Shown here piece by piece: positions 1-6,843 of a stretch of 15,883 nt of DNA (within the stretch, counting starts at the first letter, position 1; each line of letters opens with the position of its first letter). The position numbers and the translations under genes were made by a program. The notes under the pieces are model-generated. The model worked only from the letters and a program-made list of their open reading frames with translations, ran no database searches and was not told the origin of the DNA. This DNA is from DATEEW01 sp035273665 (lineage in GTDB: Bacteria > Pseudomonadota > Gammaproteobacteria > Burkholderiales > SG8-39): assembly GCA_035273665.1 (NCBI GenBank), contig DATEOW010000214.1, positions 1 through 15,883 on the forward strand, given 5' to 3'.

Positions 1-465
1 AACTTGCACGCCTCCCGCGTTGGTCGAAAGATTGCCGCCGATTTCGCAGCTGCCTTCCGACGCGAGACTCAGCGGAAACAAACGCCCCACGTCATCAGCC
101 GCCTGTTGCACTTCGGCGAGCGTGCAACCGGCCTCGACAGTAACCGTATTGGAAACCGCATCGATGTCGAGCACGCGCCGCATGCGCGAGAGATTCAGGA
201 TGATTTGTTTGCCGCTCGCATCCGGCGTGGCGGCGCCGCATAAACCAGTGTTACCGCCTTGAGGGACGATGCTGGTGCGCGTCGCAATGGCAAGCTGCAC
301 GATGGCGGAAACTTCCTCGGCCGTCGCCGGCTTGAGCACCGCAAGCGGCAAACCTTCATAACGCTTGCGCCAATCGGTCGCATGCACGGCGATCGCAGCG
401 GGATCGCTGACCAGTCCCTCGGGACCGACGATAAAGGCGAAACGGTGGACGAGGTTGGCGGCCAT
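1..465 (-). CDS. FAD-binding oxidase, GlcD/DLD type (N-terminal part, runs off the window)
   Basis: This is the first 155 residues of a flavoprotein; the frame stays open to base 1, so the C-terminal part lies outside the window. The visible part is the start of a PCMH-type FAD-binding domain: PQGGNTGLCGAA at residues 68-79 (the pyrophosphate-binding loop), a strand-loop segment LSRMRRVLDID at 92-102, and IGGNLSTNAGG at 142-152. This pattern belongs to the GlcD, D-lactate dehydrogenase and D-2-hydroxyglutarate dehydrogenase family, which oxidises D-2-hydroxyacids and passes electrons to the respiratory chain. The substrate cannot be set without the C-terminal domain. The start ATG (463-465) lies 19 bases after the acs stop in the same direction, and GAGGAA overlaps that stop about 15 bases upstream, so co-transcription with acs is likely. 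No signal peptide is seen. Confidence 0.85.
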   Translation of the reverse strand, partial: MAANLVHRFAFIVGPEGLVSDPAAIAVHATDWRKRYEGLPLAVLKPATAEEVSAIVQLAIATRTSIVPQGGNTGLCGAATPDASGKQIILNLSRMRRVLDIDAVSNTVTVEAGCTLAEVQQAADDVGRLFPLSLASEGSCEIGGNLSTNAGGVQV

Positions 466-484
466 GAACGATTCTAGTCGTTCC

Positions 485-2455
485 TCAGATCGCCTGTTTC
501 AATTGCTCCAGAATCGCCGGATTCTCGAGGGTCGAAACGTCCTGTGTAATCGCTTCACCCTTCGCCAGCGAGCGCAATAAGCGGCGCATGATTTTGCCGG
601 AGCGCGTTTTGGGCAGATTGTCACCAAAGCGAATTTCGCGAGGCTTCGCAATGGAGCCGATTTCTTTCGCGACCCATTCACGGAGTTCCTGCGCCAGCTT
701 GTGCGCTTCATCTCCGGTCGGCCGCGCTCCTTTAGGAACCACGAATGCAACGATCGCCTCACCCGTCAAATCGTCGGGACGCCCCACGACCGCGGCTTCC
801 GCAACGAGCTTGGTATTGGCGACCAATGCCGATTCGATTTCCATCGTTCCTAAGCGATGGCCGGAGACGTTCAACACATCGTCGATACGACCCATGATGG
901 TGAAGTACCCCTTCATGTCCCGGCTCGCGCCGTCGCCCGCGAGGTAATAGCGGCCTTGAAATTCGTCGGGAAAATAAGTCTTCTTGAAGCGTTCTGGGTC
1001 GCCCCAGATGGTGCGTAACAACGAAGGAAAGGGGCGCTTAATGACCAGAATCCCGCCCTTGCCTTGGGGGACCGATTGGCCGACTTCATCGACAACATCG
1101 GCAACGATGCCGGGCAGCGGTAAGGTGCAGGAGCCCGGCTTGAGCGGCGTCGCGCCAGGAAGCGGCGAGATCAAGTGACCGCCCGTTTCCGTTTGCCACC
1201 AAGTATCGACGACCGGGCATCGCCCATTCCCCACCGTGTTGTAGTACCACATCCATGCTTCTGGGTTGATCGGCTCCCCGACCGAGCCGAGAATACGCAA
1301 ACTCGATAGGTCGTGCTGCTTCGGCAAATCCGCGCCCGCTTTGATCAATGAACGAATCGCGGTGGGTGCGGTATAGAACACGGTGACTTTGTGATCCTGA
1401 ATCAGCTTCCAGAAGCGCCCCGCATTCGGATAAGTCGGCACACCTTCGAACATGACCTGTGTGGCGCCGACCGCGAGCGGTCCGTACGCGACATAGGTAT
1501 GACCTGTGACCCAACCGACGTCCGCCGTGCACCAGAAAACATCCTCTTCTTTTTGATCGAACACCCATTTCATCGTCAATGCGGCTTGCAAGAGGTAGCC
1601 GCCGGTTGAATGCTGGACGCCCTTCGGTTTGCCGGTCGAACCCGAGGTGTAGAGAATAAAGAGCGGATGCTCTGCGCCAACCCACACCGGATCGCAGCTA
1701 TCCGACTGGCCTTCGACCAACTCATGCCACCATTTGTCGCGGCCTTGGTTCATGGTGACTGCGGAGCCGGTACGCCGATAGACGATGACGTTCTTAACCG
1801 CTTCGGACTTGCCCATCGCGAGCGCCTCATCGACCGCAGGCTTCAAAGCGATCTCTTTTCCGCCGCGCATCTGACCGTCGGCGGTAATCACTGCCACTGC
1901 CCCGGCATCGACAATGCGCTCGTGCACGCTCTTGGCGGAAAAGCCACCGAACACCACTGAGTGCGTCGCGGCGATGCGTGCGCAAGCTTGCATTGCGACG
2001 ACGGCTTCAATCGACATCGGCATGTAGATCAATACGCGGTCGCCGGGCTGGATGCCGGCTGCTTTGAGAGCATTCGCAAAGCGACATACGCGCTGATGCA
2101 GTTCTTTATAACTGACGCGGCTGACTTGTCCGTCGTCCGTTTCGAAAATGATGGCGGTCTTGCCGCCGCGCTTTTCCAAATGCCGATCGAGGCAGTTGTA
2201 CGACGCGTTGAGTTCGCCATCCTCGAACCATTTGTAGAACGGGGCATTCGATTCGTCGAGGGTTTTGCTAAAAGCTTTCTGCCATGTCAGTTGTTCACGT
2301 GCCATGCGGGCCCAGAACCCCTCATAATCCCGCTCGGCTTCGGCGCATAGGGCGCGATACGCATCCATACCGGATACGTTGGCCCCCGCAACAATATTGG
2401 CGGCCGGTTGAAACAAACGTTCTTCCTGCAATACCGATTCGATGGTGGCGCTCAT
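485..2455 (-). CDS. acs: Acetyl-CoA synthetase (AMP-forming)
   Basis: Converts acetate, ATP and CoA to acetyl-CoA through an acetyl-adenylate, supplying citrate synthase. At 656 residues it has the usual family length. Seen motifs are the ATP-binding loop YTSGSTGKPKG (269-279), GWVTGH (315-320), DTWWQTETGG (417-426), the hinge region MGRIDDVLNVSGHR (521-534) and PKTRSGKIMRR (615-625), whose Lys621 matches the catalytic lysine that Pat-type acetyltransferases silence by acetylation in Salmonella. Val316, Thr317, Val392 and Trp420 match the residues that form the acetate-sized pocket in characterised Acs, which favours acetate over propionate (PrpE) by family knowledge. The start is fixed by a perfect Shine-Dalgarno sequence. 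The gene is divergent from the small exported protein at 2495 with only 39 bases between, and the FAD oxidase follows it. Cytosolic enzyme. No sequence-based evidence of a specific transcription factor was found. Confidence 0.97.
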   Translation of the reverse strand: MSATIESVLQEERLFQPAANIVAGANVSGMDAYRALCAEAERDYEGFWARMAREQLTWQKAFSKTLDESNAPFYKWFEDGELNASYNCLDRHLEKRGGKTAIIFETDDGQVSRVSYKELHQRVCRFANALKAAGIQPGDRVLIYMPMSIEAVVAMQACARIAATHSVVFGGFSAKSVHERIVDAGAVAVITADGQMRGGKEIALKPAVDEALAMGKSEAVKNVIVYRRTGSAVTMNQGRDKWWHELVEGQSDSCDPVWVGAEHPLFILYTSGSTGKPKGVQHSTGGYLLQAALTMKWVFDQKEEDVFWCTADVGWVTGHTYVAYGPLAVGATQVMFEGVPTYPNAGRFWKLIQDHKVTVFYTAPTAIRSLIKAGADLPKQHDLSSLRILGSVGEPINPEAWMWYYNTVGNGRCPVVDTWWQTETGGHLISPLPGATPLKPGSCTLPLPGIVADVVDEVGQSVPQGKGGILVIKRPFPSLLRTIWGDPERFKKTYFPDEFQGRYYLAGDGASRDMKGYFTIMGRIDDVLNVSGHRLGTMEIESALVANTKLVAEAAVVGRPDDLTGEAIVAFVVPKGARPTGDEAHKLAQELREWVAKEIGSIAKPREIRFGDNLPKTRSGKIMRRLLRSLAKGEAITQDVSTLENPAILEQLKQAI

Positions 2456-2461
2456 GAAGCG

Positions 2462-2470
2462 ACCTCCTTA
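2462..2470 (-). promoter_or_regulatory. Ribosome binding site of acs, full-length consensus
   Basis: On the minus strand these nine bases read TAAGGAGGT, complementary over all nine positions to the usual 3' end of 16S rRNA. Six bases separate it from the acs ATG at 2453-2455. It settles the acs start and suggests strong translation initiation. Confidence 0.85.
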
Positions 2471-2494
2471 AGATTTGACGACGTTCTGGATGTA

Positions 2495-2956
2495 ATGGAA
2501 GCACCAATCGCCGCGACTGTAAACGATTCGCCGTCGTACCGCATATCGCGGCACATCGGCGCGGCGCTGGCGGCGCTTCTCCTTTGGGCGGGGCTATGCG
2601 GCAGCGCGCAGGCGGAATGGCAGGTGATCTATGCCCAGCCCGAGGAATTTGTGGAGCTGGACTTGGAATCGCGGCGCCCGATGCCGCCGCTCGTCACGAT
2701 ATGGACACGAATCACCTATACCAAGGCCCTAGGCGACGCAGCCGAAACCTATCAGTCTCAAGGCCAATTACACGCGATCGATTGCGCCATGCGCGCTTCG
2801 ACCGTAATCGGAATCGTGAATTACAGCGGTGCGATGGGTCAAGGAGTCGCCGGAGAGCGCCGGCCTCGGCCCCGCGCGGAATGGAAACCTAAACCGGTTC
2901 CGCCCGGCTCATTGGCCGCGATGATCGTCGATCAGGCCTGCCGCGGGGAACGCTAG
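2495..2956 (+). CDS. Small exported protein resembling the surface-adhesin protein E (Adhesin_E) family
   Basis: A 153-residue protein with an export signal: a basic stretch around SYRISRH (14-20), a hydrophobic core AALAALLLWAGL (23-34) and a likely signal peptidase I site SAQA/EW after residue 40. The mature part starts EWQVIY, then EFVELDLESRR, VTIWTRITY, a region with Cys97, IVNYSGAMGQG and PVPPGSL, ending near Cys149. This order (Trp strand, 'D-x-S-RR', 'W', Cys, 'YSG-MG', 'VPPGS', Cys) is what I recall for the Adhesin_E domain; the assignment is from memory. The two mature cysteines could form a disulfide. Function is unknown in most members. An in-frame ATG at 2408 would lie inside acs and give an N-terminus unlike a signal peptide, so the ATG at 2495 is preferred, although only a weak GGA lies upstream. 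It is the only plus-strand gene; its stop overlaps that of the SET gene. Confidence 0.72.
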   Translation: MEAPIAATVNDSPSYRISRHIGAALAALLLWAGLCGSAQAEWQVIYAQPEEFVELDLESRRPMPPLVTIWTRITYTKALGDAAETYQSQGQLHAIDCAMRASTVIGIVNYSGAMGQGVAGERRPRPRAEWKPKPVPPGSLAAMIVDQACRGER

Positions 2957-3480
2957 CGTTTTTTCGCCAGCAGCGTGCCCCGACATTTCTTAGTCCCGCA
3001 ATAACACGGCCAGCGCTTCTTTTCCTTGGGCGTATGACGTTCTTCCAAGGTAATGCCGTAATCGTAGCCGAGCTCTTCGCCCTTTTTTATTTTTCGGATT
3101 GAGCAAATAAAGATCCGCCGATCTTCCTCTTCCGCCTCGCAGTTCGGATCGCAAGAGTGATTGATCCAGCGAGCTGCGCTGCCTTCCTGCCCACCATCGA
3201 TGACGATTTCATCGTCAAGTTCAAATAGGAAAGTATGCGTGGGCTTGCCATCCACATCCGGGTAGAGCTTGCAGGCTTCCTTGTAGGTGATGCGCTTGCC
3301 TTTGTATTCGACAATGCGCGTGCCTTTGGGGATATCGGTCGCTGCGAAGACGCCGCGGCCATGCACTGCGGAACCGCGCACTTCATACAGCTTTTGTTTT
3401 TTCTTTGTGCTTGTCAAAACGCTATCTTCACTTGCTGCGTCGAGAGACGCCTCGGACTTCTTATCGCCTGCGCTGGACAT
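2953..3480 (-). CDS. SET-domain protein, putative protein-lysine N-methyltransferase
   Basis: A 175-residue protein holding a compact SET domain after a charged, probably disordered N-terminus (1-30). Visible SET motifs are GRGVFA (41-46), the S-adenosylmethionine and pseudoknot motif RWINHSCDPNCE (104-115) and the catalytic ELGYDYG (136-142). A post-SET zinc-type motif follows, CYCGTKKCRGTLL (159-171), with Cys161 and Cys166 plus Cys110/Cys114 as possible ligands. The family transfers methyl groups from S-adenosylmethionine to lysine; the bacterial substrate is unknown. The same frame is open to an ATG at 3552, five bases after the fumC stop codon, but the extra 24 residues look like translated spacer. 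Neither start has a clear ribosome binding site, so the start is uncertain. It follows fumC in the same direction and probably shares its transcript. It converges on the exported-protein gene. Confidence 0.85.
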   Translation of the reverse strand: MSSAGDKKSEASLDAASEDSVLTSTKKKQKLYEVRGSAVHGRGVFAATDIPKGTRIVEYKGKRITYKEACKLYPDVDGKPTHTFLFELDDEIVIDGGQEGSAARWINHSCDPNCEAEEEDRRIFICSIRKIKKGEELGYDYGITLEERHTPKEKKRWPCYCGTKKCRGTLLAKKR

Positions 3481-3556
3481 GAAACACTTCGAATCGAGAG
3501 TTGAGGAACGCTGCGATTCTACCGTCGGCAGGCGCGCAGATGGCACCTGCATCCGA

Positions 3557-4948
3557 CTATTTTTTATTGCCCGTCATGTCTTCTGCGACCACCCAACGAT
3601 CGAAATCCTCGGCGCTGACATACCCCAACGCAACGGCCGCTTCCTTCAATGTGCTGCCGTCTTTATGCGCTTTCTTGGCGATTTGCGCGGCCTTGTCGTA
3701 GCCGATATGTTTGTTCAGAGCGGTCACCAGCATGAGCGAGCGGCGCAGCAGCTCATCGATCCGTTCGCGGTTCGCCTCAATGCCGCGCACGCAATGCGCA
3801 TCGAAACTGGCAGAGGCATCGGCCAATAAGCGAACGCTCTGCAAAAAGGCGTTGATGATGAGGGGCTTGTAAACGTTCAACTCAAAGTTGCCTTGCGAAC
3901 CGCCAATGTTGATTGCCGTATCGTTGCCGAAAACCTGGCAGCACGCCATCGTCAGGGCTTCCGATTGCGTCGGATTGACCTTACCCGGCATGATCGAACT
4001 GCCCGGCTCGTTTTCGGGGATGCTGATCTCGCCCAAACCGGATCGCGGGCCGGAAGCCAGCCAGCGCACGTCATTGGCGATTTTCATCAAGCTGGCCGCG
4101 AGCGTCTTCAAGGCGCCATGGGCATGCACCAATGCGTCGTGCGCCGCGAGTGCCTCGAACTTGTTGGGGGCGGTGACAAAGGGCAAACCGCTCAGTTGCT
4201 GGAGTTCGGCAGCCACGCGCGCGCCAAACTCGGGATGCGCGTTGAGGCCCGTACCGACTGCCGTACCTCCGAGCGCCAACTCACACACATGCCCCAGTGA
4301 TGCGTGGACATGGGAGAGTCCGTGATCGAGTTGGGCCACGTAGCCGGAGAATTCCTGACCCAATGTCATTGGCGTCGCATCCTGCAAATGGGTGCGGCCT
4401 ATCTTGACGATGCTCGCGAATGCCGTCGATTTCGCATGCAACCCGTCCCGCAGCGTTTGAACTGCGGGAACAAGCTGCCGATGCAGTTGCTCCACCGCCG
4501 CAACATGCATCGCGGTCGGAAAGACATCGTTGGACGACTGGCCGCGGTTCACATCATCGTTCGGATGAACCAGACGCGCTTCGCCACGCTGACCGCCCAA
4601 CAATTCAGACGCCCGGTTCGCGAGCACCTCGTTCATATTCATATTGCTTTGCGTGCCGGAGCCGGTCTGCCAGACGGCCAGGGGAAACTCACCGTCGTGC
4701 ATGCCCTTCAGCACTTCATCGGCCGCCGCGATGATTGCGCCAGCTTTCTCGGCATTGAGTTGTTCCAAGTCTAGATTGACCTTTGCGCAAGCCCGCTTGA
4801 CCAACGCCAAGGCCCGAGTCAACTCAGGCGGCATTTTTTCAACCGAAATACGAAAGTACTGTAGGGACCGTTGTGTTTGCGCCCCCCACAAACGATCTGC
4901 CGGGACCTCGATGGGGCCAAAAGTGTCTCGTTCGATTCTGGTGTTCAT
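3557..4948 (-). CDS. fumC: Class II fumarate hydratase
   Basis: Catalyses the reversible hydration of fumarate to L-malate in the TCA cycle; class II enzymes are iron-free, oxygen-stable cytosolic homotetramers. The 463-residue length is normal. Seen motifs are TGSGTQSNMNMNEV (95-108), the Asn-rich loop HPNDDVNRGQSSND (128-141), GRTHLQDATP (184-193) with His187 and the fumarate lyase signature GSSIMPGKVNPTQ (316-328) with catalytic Ser318; the last two correspond to His188 and Ser318 of E. coli FumC. The frame is open 111 codons further upstream, but that extension overlaps the preceding HbpS-like gene and does not resemble fumarase. The ATG at 4948 has AGGAG about six bases before it. It lies 16 bases after the HbpS-like stop, indicating one transcript, with the SET gene downstream. 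Confidence 0.97.
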   Translation of the reverse strand: MNTRIERDTFGPIEVPADRLWGAQTQRSLQYFRISVEKMPPELTRALALVKRACAKVNLDLEQLNAEKAGAIIAAADEVLKGMHDGEFPLAVWQTGSGTQSNMNMNEVLANRASELLGGQRGEARLVHPNDDVNRGQSSNDVFPTAMHVAAVEQLHRQLVPAVQTLRDGLHAKSTAFASIVKIGRTHLQDATPMTLGQEFSGYVAQLDHGLSHVHASLGHVCELALGGTAVGTGLNAHPEFGARVAAELQQLSGLPFVTAPNKFEALAAHDALVHAHGALKTLAASLMKIANDVRWLASGPRSGLGEISIPENEPGSSIMPGKVNPTQSEALTMACCQVFGNDTAINIGGSQGNFELNVYKPLIINAFLQSVRLLADASASFDAHCVRGIEANRERIDELLRRSLMLVTALNKHIGYDKAAQIAKKAHKDGSTLKEAAVALGYVSAEDFDRWVVAEDMTGNKK

Positions 4949-4964
4949 GGCCGCTCCTGTCGCT

Positions 4965-5369
4965 TCACTTTTTGAGTAAAGCATCGATTCCGGCTTGCGC
5001 AATCTGCTCGTCTTCGTGCGACTGCACACCGGAGACGCCGACGCCCCCGAGGCAGTCGCCATCGACCATGATCGGAAGCCCGCCCTGCACTGGCAGTAGC
5101 GGCATGGCCAGCATCGATAGTCGGCCGCCTTTGATACGCTCTTCCCACATACCGGACGAGCGCCGGGACACCGCGGCGGTTCGTCCCTTGCCGACGGCGA
5201 TTTCCGCGTTTGCAGGGGTCGCGCCGTCCATGCGATGAAAATGCAAGAGGTGGCCACCATCATCCACGACGGCGATAGCAACTTCCCAGTGACTTTTGCG
5301 TGCCTCGGCTTCTGCCGCGGCGGCGATCAGCTTGCAGTCTTCAAGCGTCAGACAGGAACGTGTGCGCAC
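4965..5369 (-). CDS. HbpS/GlcG-family protein (DUF336), possible heme-binding protein
   Basis: A 134-residue single-domain protein. Family features seen are LTLEDCKLIAAAAEAEA (7-23), the AVVDDGGHLLHFHRMDGA strand pair (33-50), the helix EIAVGKGRTAAVS (56-68), the GGLPI turn (96-100) and the C-terminal GGVGVSGVQSHEDEQIA (108-124). Relatives include Streptomyces HbpS, a heme-binding redox sensor, and GlcG of glycolate operons, whose role is unresolved; many members have no known function. No signal peptide is visible, so it is probably cytosolic. The first codon is GTG at 5367-5369; an ATG at 5376 is out of frame, and no good ribosome binding site is present, so the start is less sure than the family. 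It leads a likely unit with fumC (16-base gap) and the SET gene. Confidence 0.85.
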   Translation of the reverse strand: MRTRSCLTLEDCKLIAAAAEAEARKSHWEVAIAVVDDGGHLLHFHRMDGATPANAEIAVGKGRTAAVSRRSSGMWEERIKGGRLSMLAMPLLPVQGGLPIMVDGDCLGGVGVSGVQSHEDEQIAQAGIDALLKK

Positions 5370-5571
5370 AGTGCATCCAATCAGGGAGAGAAAAGTTCGA
5401 GGCGCGCTATTGCAAAGCCCGGCCCGCGATAGGCGCTCGAAGGGCCGCAGTGTGCACCACGCGACGCGGGCACGGCAAGCGCATCCGGTAAGCGAAAGGG
5501 ATTCAACTGCCCGACACTCCCGCCGCTAACGTCGATCTAAGCCGCTCTTACAGACACCCGCCTGCACAGCG
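5370..5571. other. Gap between zapE and the HbpS-like gene, with a 6-bp inverted repeat
   Basis: This 202-base gap probably holds the end of the zapE transcript and the promoter of the HbpS-like/fumC/SET unit, but I see no convincing -35/-10 pair. One clear structure is an inverted repeat with arms CGGCCC (5420-5425) and GGGCCG (5442-5447); the 16-base spacer can add three inner pairs (TCG with CGA). No T-run follows on either strand, so it is not a standard intrinsic terminator. No tRNA or small gene was recognised. Confidence 0.5.
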
Positions 5572-6801
5572 CTATACCGGCTGGCTGGCGATTTCCGTTT
5601 TGGCATCGAAGACAGCCGTGCTGCGTTGTTCGGCGAGGTATTCGGCGGATTCCATTTCATGCAGACGGCTCACCGTACGCGCGAACTCGTGCGAGAGCGG
5701 CCCTTTAACGTATAGCGCGTTCGCGGGCACTTCGGCCGATACGATGAGCTTTACTTTGCTCTCGTAGAGTACGTCCACGAGCAGCGTAAAGCGCCGCGCC
5801 TTGTCCACATCGTCTTCAGTCATACGCGGCACATGCGACACGATGATGGTGTGAAAACGCTTGGCCAGATCCAGATAATCCAGTTGCGAGCGCGGACCGC
5901 CGCAAAGCGCATCGAACTTGAACCATACGACGCTACCGGCACGCCGCACATAAGGAATGACCCGCCCCTCGACATCGAGCGGCTGGTTTTCTTCTTCTGC
6001 TTCGGCGACGCGTTTGAATGTCGCCAACAAGGCGGCATCGGTGTCCGCGTTGATCGGGGTGTGATAGACCTGCAGCTGCTCCATCGTGCGTCGCCGGTAA
6101 TCGATCCCGCTATCGACATGCACGATATCGAGGCGCTCCTTGATGAGTGCGATGGTCGGTAAAAAGCGCTCGCGCTGCAAGCCGTTCGCGTACAGCTCTT
6201 CCGGGTGATAGTTGGACGTCATGCAATAAACCACACCGCGCGACATCGTCCCTTCGAGCAGCCGGCCGAGGATCATGGCATCGGCGATATCGTTGACATG
6301 AAATTCGTCGAAGCAAATGAGGCGGTAGCGCTTGGCGATTCGTATCGATACCTCTTCCAACGGATCGGACTGGCCCTTCAAGGTATCCATCTCGCGGTGC
6401 ACGTCGCGCATGAAGTGATGGAAGTGCACGCGCCGTTTGCGGTTGAGCCGCACGGTCAGGTAAAACAGATCCATCAATAGGCTCTTGCCCGTCCCCACAC
6501 CGCCCCAAAGGTAAATACCGCGCGGTAGGGTTGGGCGAATCACCAGTTTTTTGAAAGTGCTGTCGTACAGCGTCTTGAAAGCAACCCACTGCTCATAGGT
6601 GTGCTGCATACGCTGCACGGCGGCATACTGCGACTCGTCCTGCACATAGCCACGCCGGGCGATTGTGTCGCGGTAGGCCTCGATGAGGGTGAGCGGCAGC
6701 CGAACCGCCGGCTTGGTGTATTCAAGGGAGTCGAAGACACTGCCCCCGCCAATGGGTGGCAAGGCCTGCATTTCTTCAAGTTCGTAGGCGCTGTCCCGCA
6801 T
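5572..6801 (-). CDS. zapE: ZapE/AFG1-type AAA+ family ATPase
   Basis: A 409-residue P-loop ATPase of the AFG1/ZapE family. Walker A is GGVGTGKS (100-107) and Walker B LICFDEF (161-167), followed by HVNDIADAMILGRL, a family-typical stretch, and CMTSNYHPEELY with the sensor-like Ser-Asn. E. coli ZapE associates with the Z-ring and is needed under some stress conditions; the mitochondrial homologue Afg1 works in respiratory complex quality control. It is somewhat longer than the E. coli protein (about 375 residues), the extra length being in the N-terminus and C-terminal tail. ATG 6801 is used; a second ATG at 6771 would give 399 residues and the ribosome binding site does not decide. It follows lpdA by 42 bases in the same direction and probably belongs to that transcript. 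No clear terminator follows. Confidence 0.93.
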   Translation of the reverse strand: MRDSAYELEEMQALPPIGGGSVFDSLEYTKPAVRLPLTLIEAYRDTIARRGYVQDESQYAAVQRMQHTYEQWVAFKTLYDSTFKKLVIRPTLPRGIYLWGGVGTGKSLLMDLFYLTVRLNRKRRVHFHHFMRDVHREMDTLKGQSDPLEEVSIRIAKRYRLICFDEFHVNDIADAMILGRLLEGTMSRGVVYCMTSNYHPEELYANGLQRERFLPTIALIKERLDIVHVDSGIDYRRRTMEQLQVYHTPINADTDAALLATFKRVAEAEEENQPLDVEGRVIPYVRRAGSVVWFKFDALCGGPRSQLDYLDLAKRFHTIIVSHVPRMTEDDVDKARRFTLLVDVLYESKVKLIVSAEVPANALYVKGPLSHEFARTVSRLHEMESAEYLAEQRSTAVFDAKTEIASQPV

Positions 6802-6843
6802 GCTTCAAGAGTACTGGACTTTGGGACTTCTCGACGAGGCAAA

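Noticed and set aside
2471..2530. sigma70-like promoter for acs (TTTACA on the minus strand)
   Set aside because: The -35-like hexamer has no acceptable -10 hexamer at 16-19 bases, so no promoter is called.
3481..3552. 24-residue N-terminal extension of the SET protein
   Set aside because: The extension begins five bases after the fumC stop codon with no ribosome binding site and looks like translated spacer; it remains possible because the chosen ATG also lacks a strong site.
4949..5281. N-terminal extension of the fumC frame by 111 codons
   Set aside because: The extension overlaps the HbpS-like gene in another frame, has no fumarase similarity, and the ATG at 4948 has a good ribosome binding site and gives the normal 463-residue length.
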